IMG/VR virus record: IMGVR_UViG_3300005584_000056
Span: 1-20,339 of that record
Reading direction: 5' to 3' (one strand)
DNA: 20,339 nucleotides
Source: a virus
Position 1 is the stretch's first letter. Each line of letters starts with the position of its first letter. Shown in pieces: positions 8,149 through 14,156 of this stretch. The translations under genes and the position numbers were made by a program. Below the pieces are notes generated by a model. That model was given only the letters and a program-made list of their open reading frames with translations. It was not told the origin of the DNA and made no database searches.

Positions 8149-8492
8149 TATAGTGTTACCGCCCTATTTAATGTAAAGTATCCCTCTAAAAGTCTTGTTA
8201 CGTTTACACTTGGATCAACCAATACTAGGTCATAAGCAGATTTTGGATAAAAAAGTTTTTTAGTCCTATCTGCAGAAATAGAAATTGAAAGTTTACCAAT
8301 TGAAGGTATTATTGTAATACCGTCTTGCTCTGTTAATGTAAATGCTAATTTTTTCCCACCTTGCGTATCTCTAACTTGCATCTTTGCTGTGTGGTGGTTT
8401 AATTGTATTGGAGCGTTATCTTCATCAAGGTATTGCAACTCAAAAGTAAACGTTGCATTCTCGTCTACCTGAAAATTTTTTTGAGCTGCCAT
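8148..8492 (-). CDS. BppU-like baseplate/tail protein
   Basis: 114 aa. The layout FTFELQYLDEDNAPIQLNHHTAKMQVRDTQGGKKLAFTLTE...GITI...GKLSISISADRTKKLF...YDLVLVDPSVNVTRLLEGYFTLNRAVTL is that of a widespread phage tail family related to the N-terminal domain of BppU-type baseplate proteins. Length and ending match that family: a single beta-sandwich domain ending in a V.RLLEG.v.l..aVT strand. Shine-Dalgarno AGGAG precedes ATG 8492. It is the first gene of the fibre module, directly after a terminator-like hairpin, which fits an adaptor made together with the fibres it holds. Confidence 0.72.
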   Translation of the reverse strand: MAAQKNFQVDENATFTFELQYLDEDNAPIQLNHHTAKMQVRDTQGGKKLAFTLTEQDGITIIPSIGKLSISISADRTKKLFYPKSAYDLVLVDPSVNVTRLLEGYFTLNRAVTL

Positions 8493-8502
8493 TTTTACTC
8501 CT

Positions 8503-8543
8503 AAAAAGAAAATACCCTTACACTATTTTAGCATAAGGGCATT
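8503..8543 (-). terminator. Intrinsic terminator downstream of the holin-like gene
   Basis: On the minus strand a 10-bp stem (plus-strand arms 8511-8520 and 8534-8543, one G-T pair) with a 13-nt loop is followed by TTTCTTTTT. It lies between the holin stop and the BppU-like start and may reduce read-through from the RNR/holin unit into the fibre genes. Confidence 0.7.
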
Positions 8544-8559
8544 CTCAATTGACTAATAA

Positions 8560-8802
8560 TTACTTGGATGTAAATCCGAACTCTTTATTGCTTGGGCTTA
8601 ATGCCTTTAGGATTACTGGGGCAATTGCTGCTACTCCAGCCGCAATTAAATCCTTTGGATTTGTATTGCCAGTCATATATAGAGCCGTGGCTGCTGCCAA
8701 AAATGCTCTTCCGTAAGTTCCTATTGCTGCTAAGATTTGTTCTTGCATAGTTACTTTCCCATCTTTATTTAAATCAGCTTTATCAAATTTTTTGATAGCC
8801 AT
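8560..8802 (-). CDS. Holin-like small membrane protein with an EF-hand calcium loop
   Basis: 80 aa. The N-terminus holds a complete EF-hand/dockerin-type calcium loop at residues 10-21: DLNKDGKVTMQE, with D10, N12, D14, G15, V17 and E21 at the canonical positions. Two hydrophobic helices follow, about 24-45 (ILAAIGTYGRAFLAAATALYMTG) and about 50-68 (KDLIAAGVAAIAPVILKALS), then a polar tail ending FGFTSK. Small size, two membrane helices and closeness to the endolysin gene (11.1 kb, opposite strand) support a holin that times lysis; no signal peptide is seen. Shine-Dalgarno GAGGAG before ATG 8802. The RNR stop is 69 bp upstream on the same strand. Holin identity is by architecture, not by a unique motif. 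Confidence 0.65.
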   Translation of the reverse strand: MAIKKFDKADLNKDGKVTMQEQILAAIGTYGRAFLAAATALYMTGNTNPKDLIAAGVAAIAPVILKALSPSNKEFGFTSK

Positions 8803-8819
8803 TTTTTATCATCTCCTCG

Positions 8820-8835
8820 TGGGCGGGGTTGCCCA
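8820..8835 (-). other. Small GC-rich hairpin upstream of the holin Shine-Dalgarno
   Basis: TGGGC and GCCCA arms flank a 6-nt loop in the 69-bp gap between the RNR gene and the holin gene, a few bases before GAGGAG. No U-tract follows, so it is more likely an RNA processing or translation-control element than a terminator. Confidence 0.3.
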
Positions 8836-8871
8836 TGAATTTTGGTGTTACCCAATCCTATAAGTTTACCA

Positions 8872-10806
8872 CTAAGCCGAAATATCCACAAGTTCGCAAT
8901 TGCCGTCTGAGCTGCAGGCTAGAGTTGCATTTGTTGAGGTTCCGTCTTCTGTCTCGTAAAATGATAGATCTTCCCAGCGAATGTTGCTAGGCATTTTTGC
9001 CACTAGGGCATCATATTCTTCTTTTGAAATTTCTTGATATGGAGCCTGCTTATAGGTATGCTCTGAATGAGGCAGGAATGAAATACCAGAAACTTCATCA
9101 AAGTTTTTATATACCCATGCTCCTACTTCCATCCACTCATCTTCTTTTACAGAAACTGTAATTGAAGGCTTGTGTTCACACCATGCACGTTGATATACAA
9201 GCCATATATTTAAATGATCAATTGCTGTCAAGTCATTTCTAACAATTGCACCCTCTGGTGCTTTTACTGGAAACGAAAATACATAAGTCTCATTTGGCTT
9301 CATTACATCATCTTCAACTGGAATCCCAACTTCTTTTAAGAATGTTGAAATTGGATCTCCCTTTGAACCACGAACTGTACGAACATAATATGGAGAATGC
9401 CAAGGATGCATTCCTGAAGATACCCCGACCAATTGAGATACTGTTCCAGAAGGCTTAACGCATGTGATTGCTGCAGACTCGGGAATCCCAATTTTTCCAG
9501 ACTCTTCTCTGTTTATTTCTCTTGCTTTTTCACGCAATGTCATTAAGAATGCTTCTAGTGAAATTAAATCTTCTTTACCAGACATAAACTTGTGACCAAA
9601 TTGCCCAGTCAAAGAAACTCCTAGAAGTCTTTCTTCTTCTGTGTTGTCTTTCCAAATTTTTCTAAGATACTTAAAGTCTGTAAGAGTTGACTGCCATGTA
9701 CCAAGGATAGTTGCTAGCTCTACCTTGCGCTGAATATCTTTTTTAGTGTCGTTTTCACGCAATACAACTTCTGAAAGGTTGCAGAACTGATAAGGACGCA
9801 AGATAATCTCAGAACACGGATTAGTTCCATAATGGATGTCTGGATCTCTGCGACCATACTTTGCAGCTTGTGCCTGTGCTGCCGCTACGTTATAAATACC
9901 ACGTTCCCCAGACTTGGAATCATATAAAGATTTCCATTCAGCAATGAACTGTTCCATTTCTGGCTTGCGAGAATATGCAACTGAATTATTTGATAATGCA
10001 CGTTGTGGGCTTTGCTCCCACCAGTTTCCTGACTTAGCTTGTGCCATTTCAATGTCATTAATGTTAGATAAAGAAATCATTGCAGAACGTCTAACTCCAC
10101 CAACAACTACAACTTCTCCAATTTTGCACATAATGTCATGGCACTCAATTGGCTTAAGGTTTCTACCAGTAGCGTTTTTAAATTTCGCAATAGTAAAATC
10201 AAAAAGGTTTACAAGTGGCTGTGGACCAGATGATCTACCACCCATTGTCTTAAGTCTTGCTCCAGCTGGCCTAACTTTAGTAACATCTATTGCTGGAATT
10301 TGTCCAGACCATAGCAATGCAAGCAACTCACGGTATGCCTTTGCCCAACCTTGCTTAGAGTCTTCTACTGTAATAACTGTAGTTGATTTTTCCAAAGTTT
10401 CTGGGACTGGGGGAAGCTTATTAATGTACTTGTATTCTACTGAGAATCCAACACCTGTTCCACACATAAGAACATACATTGTTTCGTCAAATGATCTTGG
10501 AGAATCAACTGGTAAAAATGCACAGTTATATCCAGCAACATTGTCTCTTTCTAATGCGGCTCCAGAAGTCATGACTGATCTCATTGATGGCATTACATTT
10601 CTTTCAAACACAAACTCTTTTAATTCCGCAACAAGCTTTTCATTTGGAATGTAATTGTGGTTTTCCTGCAAGTGATTTGTCATAAAAGAAAAATATCTGT
10701 CTACTGTTTCTCCCCATGTCTCTCTACGTCCTTCTGCTTCTACCCATTTAGCATATCTGGATAGTGCAATAAAATTCTCATATGGGTTTTCGATAGTATT
10801 TTTCAT
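8872..10806 (-). CDS. nrdJ: Monomeric class II (adenosylcobalamin-dependent) ribonucleotide reductase
   Basis: 644 aa. It reduces ribonucleotides (ribonucleoside triphosphates in this family) to deoxyribonucleotides, using adenosylcobalamin to make the thiyl radical. Visible sites: C95 in YNCAFLPV and C342 in FCNLSEV (active-site redox pair), and N329-C331-E333 in TNPCSEI (radical Cys with catalytic Asn and Glu). PSGTVSQL at about 452-459 is the phosphate loop, and C631/C637 in the C-terminal tail (ACSSDGNC) is the shuttle pair. Length is slightly below the Lactobacillus-type enzyme, and all key residues are present, so it should be active. No small subunit gene is nearby, as expected for class II. 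Shine-Dalgarno GAGG precedes ATG 10806. It supplies dNTPs for phage replication and depends on host B12. Confidence 0.93.
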   Translation of the reverse strand: MKNTIENPYENFIALSRYAKWVEAEGRRETWGETVDRYFSFMTNHLQENHNYIPNEKLVAELKEFVFERNVMPSMRSVMTSGAALERDNVAGYNCAFLPVDSPRSFDETMYVLMCGTGVGFSVEYKYINKLPPVPETLEKSTTVITVEDSKQGWAKAYRELLALLWSGQIPAIDVTKVRPAGARLKTMGGRSSGPQPLVNLFDFTIAKFKNATGRNLKPIECHDIMCKIGEVVVVGGVRRSAMISLSNINDIEMAQAKSGNWWEQSPQRALSNNSVAYSRKPEMEQFIAEWKSLYDSKSGERGIYNVAAAQAQAAKYGRRDPDIHYGTNPCSEIILRPYQFCNLSEVVLRENDTKKDIQRKVELATILGTWQSTLTDFKYLRKIWKDNTEEERLLGVSLTGQFGHKFMSGKEDLISLEAFLMTLREKAREINREESGKIGIPESAAITCVKPSGTVSQLVGVSSGMHPWHSPYYVRTVRGSKGDPISTFLKEVGIPVEDDVMKPNETYVFSFPVKAPEGAIVRNDLTAIDHLNIWLVYQRAWCEHKPSITVSVKEDEWMEVGAWVYKNFDEVSGISFLPHSEHTYKQAPYQEISKEEYDALVAKMPSNIRWEDLSFYETEDGTSTNATLACSSDGNCELVDISA

Positions 10807-11045
10807 GTGTCGCCTCTTCTTCCGACTGACGGATTGTTTATTTTTTAAGTGAAGTCTAAGTGTATCAAACTTTTTTATAAAAGAAAAGAAAAATAACTTT
10901 ATGTTGCTTTTTTAGTTAACTATAATATATAATACTCTATATATACATATATATAATATATGTTGATTTTATTTGATTTGCTGACCCCCCGACCCCCCTA
11001 TTGGAATTATACTAAATAGATATTCTTTGTCAAGACAAAAAGTAT
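10807..11045. other. Divergent AT-rich intergenic region between RNR and endolysin
   Basis: This gap separates the leftward RNR unit from the rightward lysis unit. It contains TTAGTTAACTAT at 10912-10923 (a variant of the CTAGTYRACTAG element), a run of alternating T and A at about 10921-10965, and two C-tracts near 10983-10998. No ORF with a ribosome site is seen. Leftward promoter elements for the RNR gene must lie here, but no convincing hexamer pair stands out. Confidence 0.5.
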
Positions 11046-11075
11046 TTGACATATTTGCAAACACAATGGTATGAT
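11046..11075 (+). promoter_or_regulatory. Sigma70-type promoter of the lysis operon
   Basis: TTGACA at 11046-11051 and TATGAT at 11070-11075 with an 18-bp spacer. The start of transcription would be near 11082, giving a short leader with Shine-Dalgarno AAAGGAGG at 11093-11100. Confidence 0.8.
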
Positions 11076-11108
11076 TATAGTTCGCTATCTCTAAAGGAGG
11101 AAATGCCA

Positions 11109-11657
11109 ATGGAGAATATAAAGAAAAGTTTAAGCGATATTGTTCATCAATATGCTGCGATAACACTAACAGTAATGTTTTTGTTTTCCAACACAGTTAA
11201 TGCAACATATGCACAAGCTTTAATAGTACAACCAAAGACAGAAGTACAACTTAAGAAAGAAACCTTAGAGAAGTACAGCAATACTGTTTATAAGCCTTCA
11301 GAAATGCTTTCGGACACAGAACTGAAAGAACTACTGGAAGCAGTAGGCTTTGAAGGAAAAGCCCTTAAAACGGCTTGGGCCATTGCCAAGAGAGAGTCTA
11401 ACGGACGACCTCTAGCATATAATGGTAACAGGAATACTGGAGACAGTTCTTACGGAATTTTTCAGATCAATATGTTGGGTAGCCTCGGCGTGGATCGTAA
11501 AGAAAAATTTGAATTAAAGTCAAATGAGTCATTGTTTGACCCAACTAAAAATGCAGAGATAGCGTATTACATGACTAATGGCGGAAGTGATTGGTCAGCT
11601 TGGAAGGGTTTAACCCCAAGGGCACAGGAATTTTATTTAAAATTCCCATCAAATTAG
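11109..11657 (+). CDS. Secreted lysozyme/transglycosylase-like endolysin
   Basis: 182 aa from ATG 11109, chosen because AAAGGAGG ends 8 nt before it; an in-frame ATG at 11103 is only 2 nt away from that site, and the TTG further upstream is the promoter's -35. Residues 1-37 form a signal peptide: a KK-containing start, hydrophobic ITLTVMFLFS, then a likely cleavage after ATYAQA. A charged linker of about 50 residues leads into a lysozyme-fold domain: AWAIAKRESNG with the presumed catalytic E96, then SSYGIFQIN at 113-121 and DPTKNAEIAYYMTNGGSDWSAW. This is the layout of SLT/g-type-like lysozymes that cut the glycan strands of peptidoglycan. With a signal peptide the enzyme could reach the wall through Sec, the holin then setting timing. 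A tail-associated or superinfection role is less likely. Confidence 0.78.
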   Translation: MENIKKSLSDIVHQYAAITLTVMFLFSNTVNATYAQALIVQPKTEVQLKKETLEKYSNTVYKPSEMLSDTELKELLEAVGFEGKALKTAWAIAKRESNGRPLAYNGNRNTGDSSYGIFQINMLGSLGVDRKEKFELKSNESLFDPTKNAEIAYYMTNGGSDWSAWKGLTPRAQEFYLKFPSN

Positions 11658-11669
11658 AAAGGAAGTGTA

Positions 11670-11885
11670 ATGAAGATACAGTACGTGTCTACTTACATTA
11701 AACTTTCGGAAGAGGGCCTTGTTCCCAAGCTTTTATGCCCACAAGATCAAGGCTCTCTTTTATGTAACGGGGATGGAGAATCCCTTATATACTTATACTG
11801 CCTTGAGTGCAATTATAAAAATACCTTGGGCTTGTCTAAGTATGAAAATATAGTAAAATTGGTAGATGAACAAAAAAGAGTTTGA
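11670..11885 (+). CDS. Small zinc-ribbon protein
   Basis: 71 aa with a Shine-Dalgarno (AAAGGAAG) just before ATG 11670, 12 bp after the endolysin stop, so in the same operon. Cysteines occur as LLCPQDQGSLLCNGDG (about 22-37) and YCLECNYKN (about 43-51), a C-x8-C...CxxC zinc-ribbon-like pattern. The C-terminus is a short charged helix. The function is unknown; small zinc ribbons of this kind are frequent in phage genomes. Confidence 0.65.
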   Translation: MKIQYVSTYIKLSEEGLVPKLLCPQDQGSLLCNGDGESLIYLYCLECNYKNTLGLSKYENIVKLVDEQKRV

Positions 11886-11973
11886 ATTTGAGTCAGGAAT
11901 AGTTTCCGAAACGGATGCTATGGGTAGAGAAATATGGTGGTTAGATGCAGGAAGACCAGAAGGCGGAAACTAG
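11866..11973 (+). CDS. Possible 35-aa protein
   Basis: A short ORF, MNKKEFEFESGIVSETDAMG..., ending GRPEGGN. It overlaps the end of the zinc-ribbon gene by 20 bp and the start of the next gene by 29 bp. Acidic and without membrane segments; not recognised. The Shine-Dalgarno is weak (GGTAG), so coupling to the upstream gene would be needed. It fills what would otherwise be an untranslated gap in a dense operon. Confidence 0.45.
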   Translation: MNKKEFEFESGIVSETDAMGREIWWLDAGRPEGGN

Positions 11974-12157
11974 TAATCTAGAAGATAACCTACCAATGGT
12001 TACCTACATAATGCTACACAGAATTTATGACTTACTATCTATAATTGCAAATAAGGTAGTGGGTTCACAAGATGTTGAAAAAATGATAGAATATCATCAG
12101 GCGGGATACCTACTAGGGCCAGTCCCCTCTTTTAAACCAGGAGAAGAAAATGAATAA
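11945..12157 (+). CDS. Small uncharacterised protein of the lysis operon
   Basis: 70 aa. A central helix with YIMLHRIYDLLSIIANKVVG (about 21-40) is amphipathic to hydrophobic, and an acidic Pro-containing tail ends FKPGEENE. It could be a small membrane-associated or dimeric helical protein. The start at 11945 overlaps the 35-aa ORF; an in-frame ATG at 11996 is an alternative. The stop overlaps the next gene's start by 8 bp. The position after the endolysin permits a lysis-accessory role, but no family is recognised. Confidence 0.55.
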   Translation: MQEDQKAETSNLEDNLPMVTYIMLHRIYDLLSIIANKVVGSQDVEKMIEYHQAGYLLGPVPSFKPGEENE

Positions 12158-12344
12158 GACAGACTTTACAGAACTTATGATTAATGAGTTTCAGCTAGCA
12201 AACAAAAACGCAATGATTAAGATTGGTATGACAGAAGAAGAAGCAGAAGAAAAAAATGCTGAGTTCTACCCTTCAATTTCATTTTTGCTCGGACAAGTAG
12301 CAGAAAAGGTTTTTGAGCAAGACATTACTTTAACAAAAGAATAA
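12150..12344 (+). CDS. Small acidic protein, last gene of the lysis operon
   Basis: 64 aa, begins MNKTDFTELMINEFQLANKNAMIKIG, then a Glu-rich helix (MTEEEAEEKNAEF). Soluble, probably all-helical, not recognised. AGGAGA lies a few bases before ATG 12150, inside the end of the previous gene. It is directly followed by two hairpins that end the operon. Confidence 0.6.
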   Translation: MNKTDFTELMINEFQLANKNAMIKIGMTEEEAEEKNAEFYPSISFLLGQVAEKVFEQDITLTKE

Positions 12345-12351
12345 ACAATAT

Positions 12352-12378
12352 TACGCTAGTTGAGTAAATCCTAGCGTA
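12352..12378 (+). repeat. Inverted repeat after the lysis operon
   Basis: TACGCTAG and CTAGCGTA (8-bp stem) with an 11-nt loop. The loop side includes CTAGTTGAGTAA, which resembles the CTAGTYRACTAG element. No U-tract follows. Confidence 0.5.
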
Positions 12379-12396
12379 TGCATGAAAATGCACATT

Positions 12397-12427
12397 ACCC
12401 CTACGGATCCGCCTCCGTAGGGGTTTT
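12397..12427 (+). terminator. Strong intrinsic terminator of the lysis operon
   Basis: ACCCCTACGGA pairs with TCCGTAGGGGT (11 bp, 6-nt loop) followed by TTT. Flanking ATGCA and TGCAT can extend the stem around small bulges. It closes the 11.1-12.3 kb unit just before the oxygenase island. Confidence 0.85.
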
Positions 12428-12433
12428 GCATGC

Positions 12434-12444
12434 TATAATATAAT
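12434..12444 (+). promoter_or_regulatory. Overlapping -10 boxes before the 48-aa gene
   Basis: Two overlapping TATAAT hexamers (12434-12439 and 12439-12444) end 9 and 4 nt before ATG 12449. With no Shine-Dalgarno present, the transcript would be leaderless or nearly so. No -35 is visible because the upstream bases belong to the terminator stem. Confidence 0.55.
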
Positions 12445-12448
12445 TACT

Positions 12449-12595
12449 ATGGCACCACATCATTTTGCTAAGTTTATGGCAAGCCCGCAGTTTAATCACC
12501 AACAAGCGTGTGACAAGAACTGTAAAATTGAGCACAAAAATAAAAAAACTATATCAAAACTTGAAAAACTTATAAGAAGGATGGTAGAAAAATAA
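12449..12595 (+). CDS. Small basic Cys/His protein (48 aa)
   Basis: MAPHHFAKFMASPQFNHQQACDKNC... followed by a Lys-rich helix ending IRRMVEK. H4, H5, H17, C21, C25 and H29 could bind a metal, and the basic C-terminus could contact nucleic acid; both are inferences. Its TAA overlaps the ATG of the first oxygenase gene (TAATG), so the two are probably translated together. Not recognised as a family. Confidence 0.55.
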   Translation: MAPHHFAKFMASPQFNHQQACDKNCKIEHKNKKTISKLEKLIRRMVEK

Positions 12596-13455
12596 TGTTT
12601 TACGATAGAGAAGATTGCACACGACTTTCATTTTTCCCAGACGATTATGGAACACCTAGCGGAGTATTTTTATTTAAGGGGTTCTATACTGACGAAGAGT
12701 GCAAAATTGTAGAAGACGCACTTAAAGAATACAAGTATGACGATGTCTACGAACAAACATTAATTAGCTGGTATGCGGATAAGCTTTCTCCACCAATTCG
12801 TGGCCTACACAAACTTTGGGAAAAGGCTAGCGACCTATTGTATCCAGAATATGTTATCCACCCACAAAACAACGTATTAGTTATAAGTGAGCATATGAAG
12901 CAAGGTATGTTTACCCACTCAGATTCTCCAGGAAAAGGCGAATGCCACAGACTTTCACAGGTAGATGTATGGAAAACTTGCTGCGAATTAGATTACGGCC
13001 TAGTTGCTTACTTTGGAGACTTTGAAGGCGGAGAGATCTTTTACGTAAACATTAATGAAGATGGATCTAAAAAAGACCCAGATGTAAATTCAAAAATATT
13101 AGAATTTAAGCCAGAAAGAGGAGACCTAGTAGTCCATGGCGCATTTTCTCCTCATACTCACGGAGTAAAGGAAGTAACAAAGGGAGTTAGATATGCTTTT
13201 TCAAACTTTGTTTTAAAAGCAGAAGACAACCCAGGAACTTTTTACAATTACAAGACTCCAGAGTATTACGAGCAGATCAAAGATGTTGACACAGACTTTG
13301 AAAAATTTCAACATACCTGGATGCAACCATTAAAGCAAAATCCACAGTTTACTGCAGAAAGAATTAAAATGTTGCAGGCTTCTGGACTAGAAGGAGTAGA
13401 GCTAGCAAATGCATTTCCTTTTGACCACGACGAAGTAAATGCTAAAACAGTTTGA
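12595..13455 (+). CDS. 2-oxoglutarate/Fe(II)-dependent dioxygenase (P4H-like fold)
   Basis: 286 aa. A double-stranded beta-helix oxygenase with iron ligands H108 and D110 (FTHSDSPGK) and H189 (HTHGVKEV), and the 2-oxoglutarate-binding R199 in KGVRYAFSNF. The signature YFGDFEGGEIFY...LEFKPERGDLVVHG places it with prolyl-4-hydroxylase-like 2OG-Fe(II) oxygenases. Such enzymes hydroxylate proteins, small molecules or nucleobases; the substrate here is unknown. The N-terminus shares GVFLFKGFYTDEEC with the other family members in this window. A C-terminal extension of about 75 residues is predicted helical. The ATG overlaps the 48-aa gene, and its 3' end overlaps the next oxygenase-like gene by 17 bp. 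Confidence 0.82.
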   Translation: MFYDREDCTRLSFFPDDYGTPSGVFLFKGFYTDEECKIVEDALKEYKYDDVYEQTLISWYADKLSPPIRGLHKLWEKASDLLYPEYVIHPQNNVLVISEHMKQGMFTHSDSPGKGECHRLSQVDVWKTCCELDYGLVAYFGDFEGGEIFYVNINEDGSKKDPDVNSKILEFKPERGDLVVHGAFSPHTHGVKEVTKGVRYAFSNFVLKAEDNPGTFYNYKTPEYYEQIKDVDTDFEKFQHTWMQPLKQNPQFTAERIKMLQASGLEGVELANAFPFDHDEVNAKTV

Positions 13456-14008
13456 GGCTCACTCTAACCTACAAGAAATACATAAAGGGATCTACCTATA
13501 CAAGGGATTCCTTACAAAAAAAGAATGCTACCATTTTGTAAAACAGCTTTCTTCATTTAAAAAAGATAGCTGGCATAAACACGAAAATGCAGTCCCAGGA
13601 GATATATCTGGGGAGTATTGGGATGGCAAATTAAGCATAGACATTATTGATCAAGAGTTTCACGACAAGATTATTAATCTATTTGCCCCAGAATTTTGGA
13701 TTTTCTCTCATAGCAATTTCCTTAAAATAGATACTGGAGAATCTTCTAATACAGAACATTCGCTTTCACAGAAAATGGAATTATATAAAGAAATCATACC
13801 CTATAAAATAGCGGTATATGTAAGTGACTTCGGCGGCGGAGAGATAGTATTCCCAAATATAGGATTTGAGTATAAGCCAGAAGCTGGCGATCTTTTAATA
13901 TTTAAATCTGGGATAGAATATGAACATTATACTAAAACAGTTATATCTGGTACTAGATACGTCTATATGGACTATTTAATTAAACATCCAGCATATTACA
14001 TGCCTTAA
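13439..14008 (+). CDS. 2OG/Fe(II) dioxygenase-fold protein with altered iron site
   Basis: 189 aa. The fold markers are kept: GIYLYKGFLTKKEC at the N-terminus, YVSDFGGGEIVFPNIGFEYKPEAGDLLIF, and the distal H163 with R173 in SGTRYVYMDY. At the place of the HxD iron motif it reads TEHSLSQK (H107-S108-L109), so the carboxylate ligand is missing. In family knowledge, loss of this Asp occurs in Fe(II)/2OG halogenases (replaced by Gly or Ala) and in inactive relatives; Leu would be unusual for either. It might be a non-catalytic partner of the preceding oxygenase, with which it overlaps by 17 bp. It ends at the convergent gap that holds the parS-like site. Confidence 0.75.
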   Translation: MLKQFEAHSNLQEIHKGIYLYKGFLTKKECYHFVKQLSSFKKDSWHKHENAVPGDISGEYWDGKLSIDIIDQEFHDKIINLFAPEFWIFSHSNFLKIDTGESSNTEHSLSQKMELYKEIIPYKIAVYVSDFGGGEIVFPNIGFEYKPEAGDLLIFKSGIEYEHYTKTVISGTRYVYMDYLIKHPAYYMP

Positions 14009-14044
14009 AGTGCGAAAAAAGTGCGTCGGCGAGAAAGAGCATAT

Positions 14045-14056
14045 CTAGTCAACTAG
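14045..14056. promoter_or_regulatory. CTAGTCAACTAG quasi-palindrome (operator-like)
   Basis: Arms CTAGT and ACTAG are perfect inverted repeats around CA. The same element, with one mismatch to the arms, occurs at 14858, 17045 and 17885. Here no -10 box sits at promoter distance, so it looks like a protein-binding site and not a -35. Confidence 0.5.
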
Positions 14057-14063
14057 AATATAT

Positions 14064-14079
14064 GGTTTCACGTGAAACA
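14064..14079. promoter_or_regulatory. parS: parS-like centromere site (ParB-binding palindrome)
   Basis: GGTTTCACGTGAAACA matches the conserved bacterial chromosomal parS consensus TGTTTCACGTGAAACA at 15 of 16 positions; the inner 14 bp (14065-14078) are a perfect palindrome. It lies in the 148-bp gap between two convergent genes, as a non-coding site would, and 7 bp from a CTAGTCAACTAG element. No ParA or ParB gene is in this window, so a host ParB is the likely binder (inference). Confidence 0.75.
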
Positions 14080-14156
14080 CAATGTGGAGCAATAATACAC
14101 GGTATACCACAGAAGGGCTACAATGGCCTTTTAAGGACAGTTGAGCCAATGGTGGT

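Noticed and set aside
9914-10654. A 246-aa plus-strand ORF inside the ribonucleotide reductase.
   Set aside because: Antisense to a strongly conserved enzyme gene with all catalytic residues in the minus frame.
11046-11108. An upstream TTG extension of the endolysin gene.
   Set aside because: The TTG is the first bases of the -35 TTGACA; AAAGGAGG at 11093-11100 sets the start at 11109.
10969-11166. A 65-aa minus-strand ORF across the lysis promoter and signal peptide.
   Set aside because: Overlaps a clear promoter, Shine-Dalgarno and signal peptide coding sequence; no coding features of its own.
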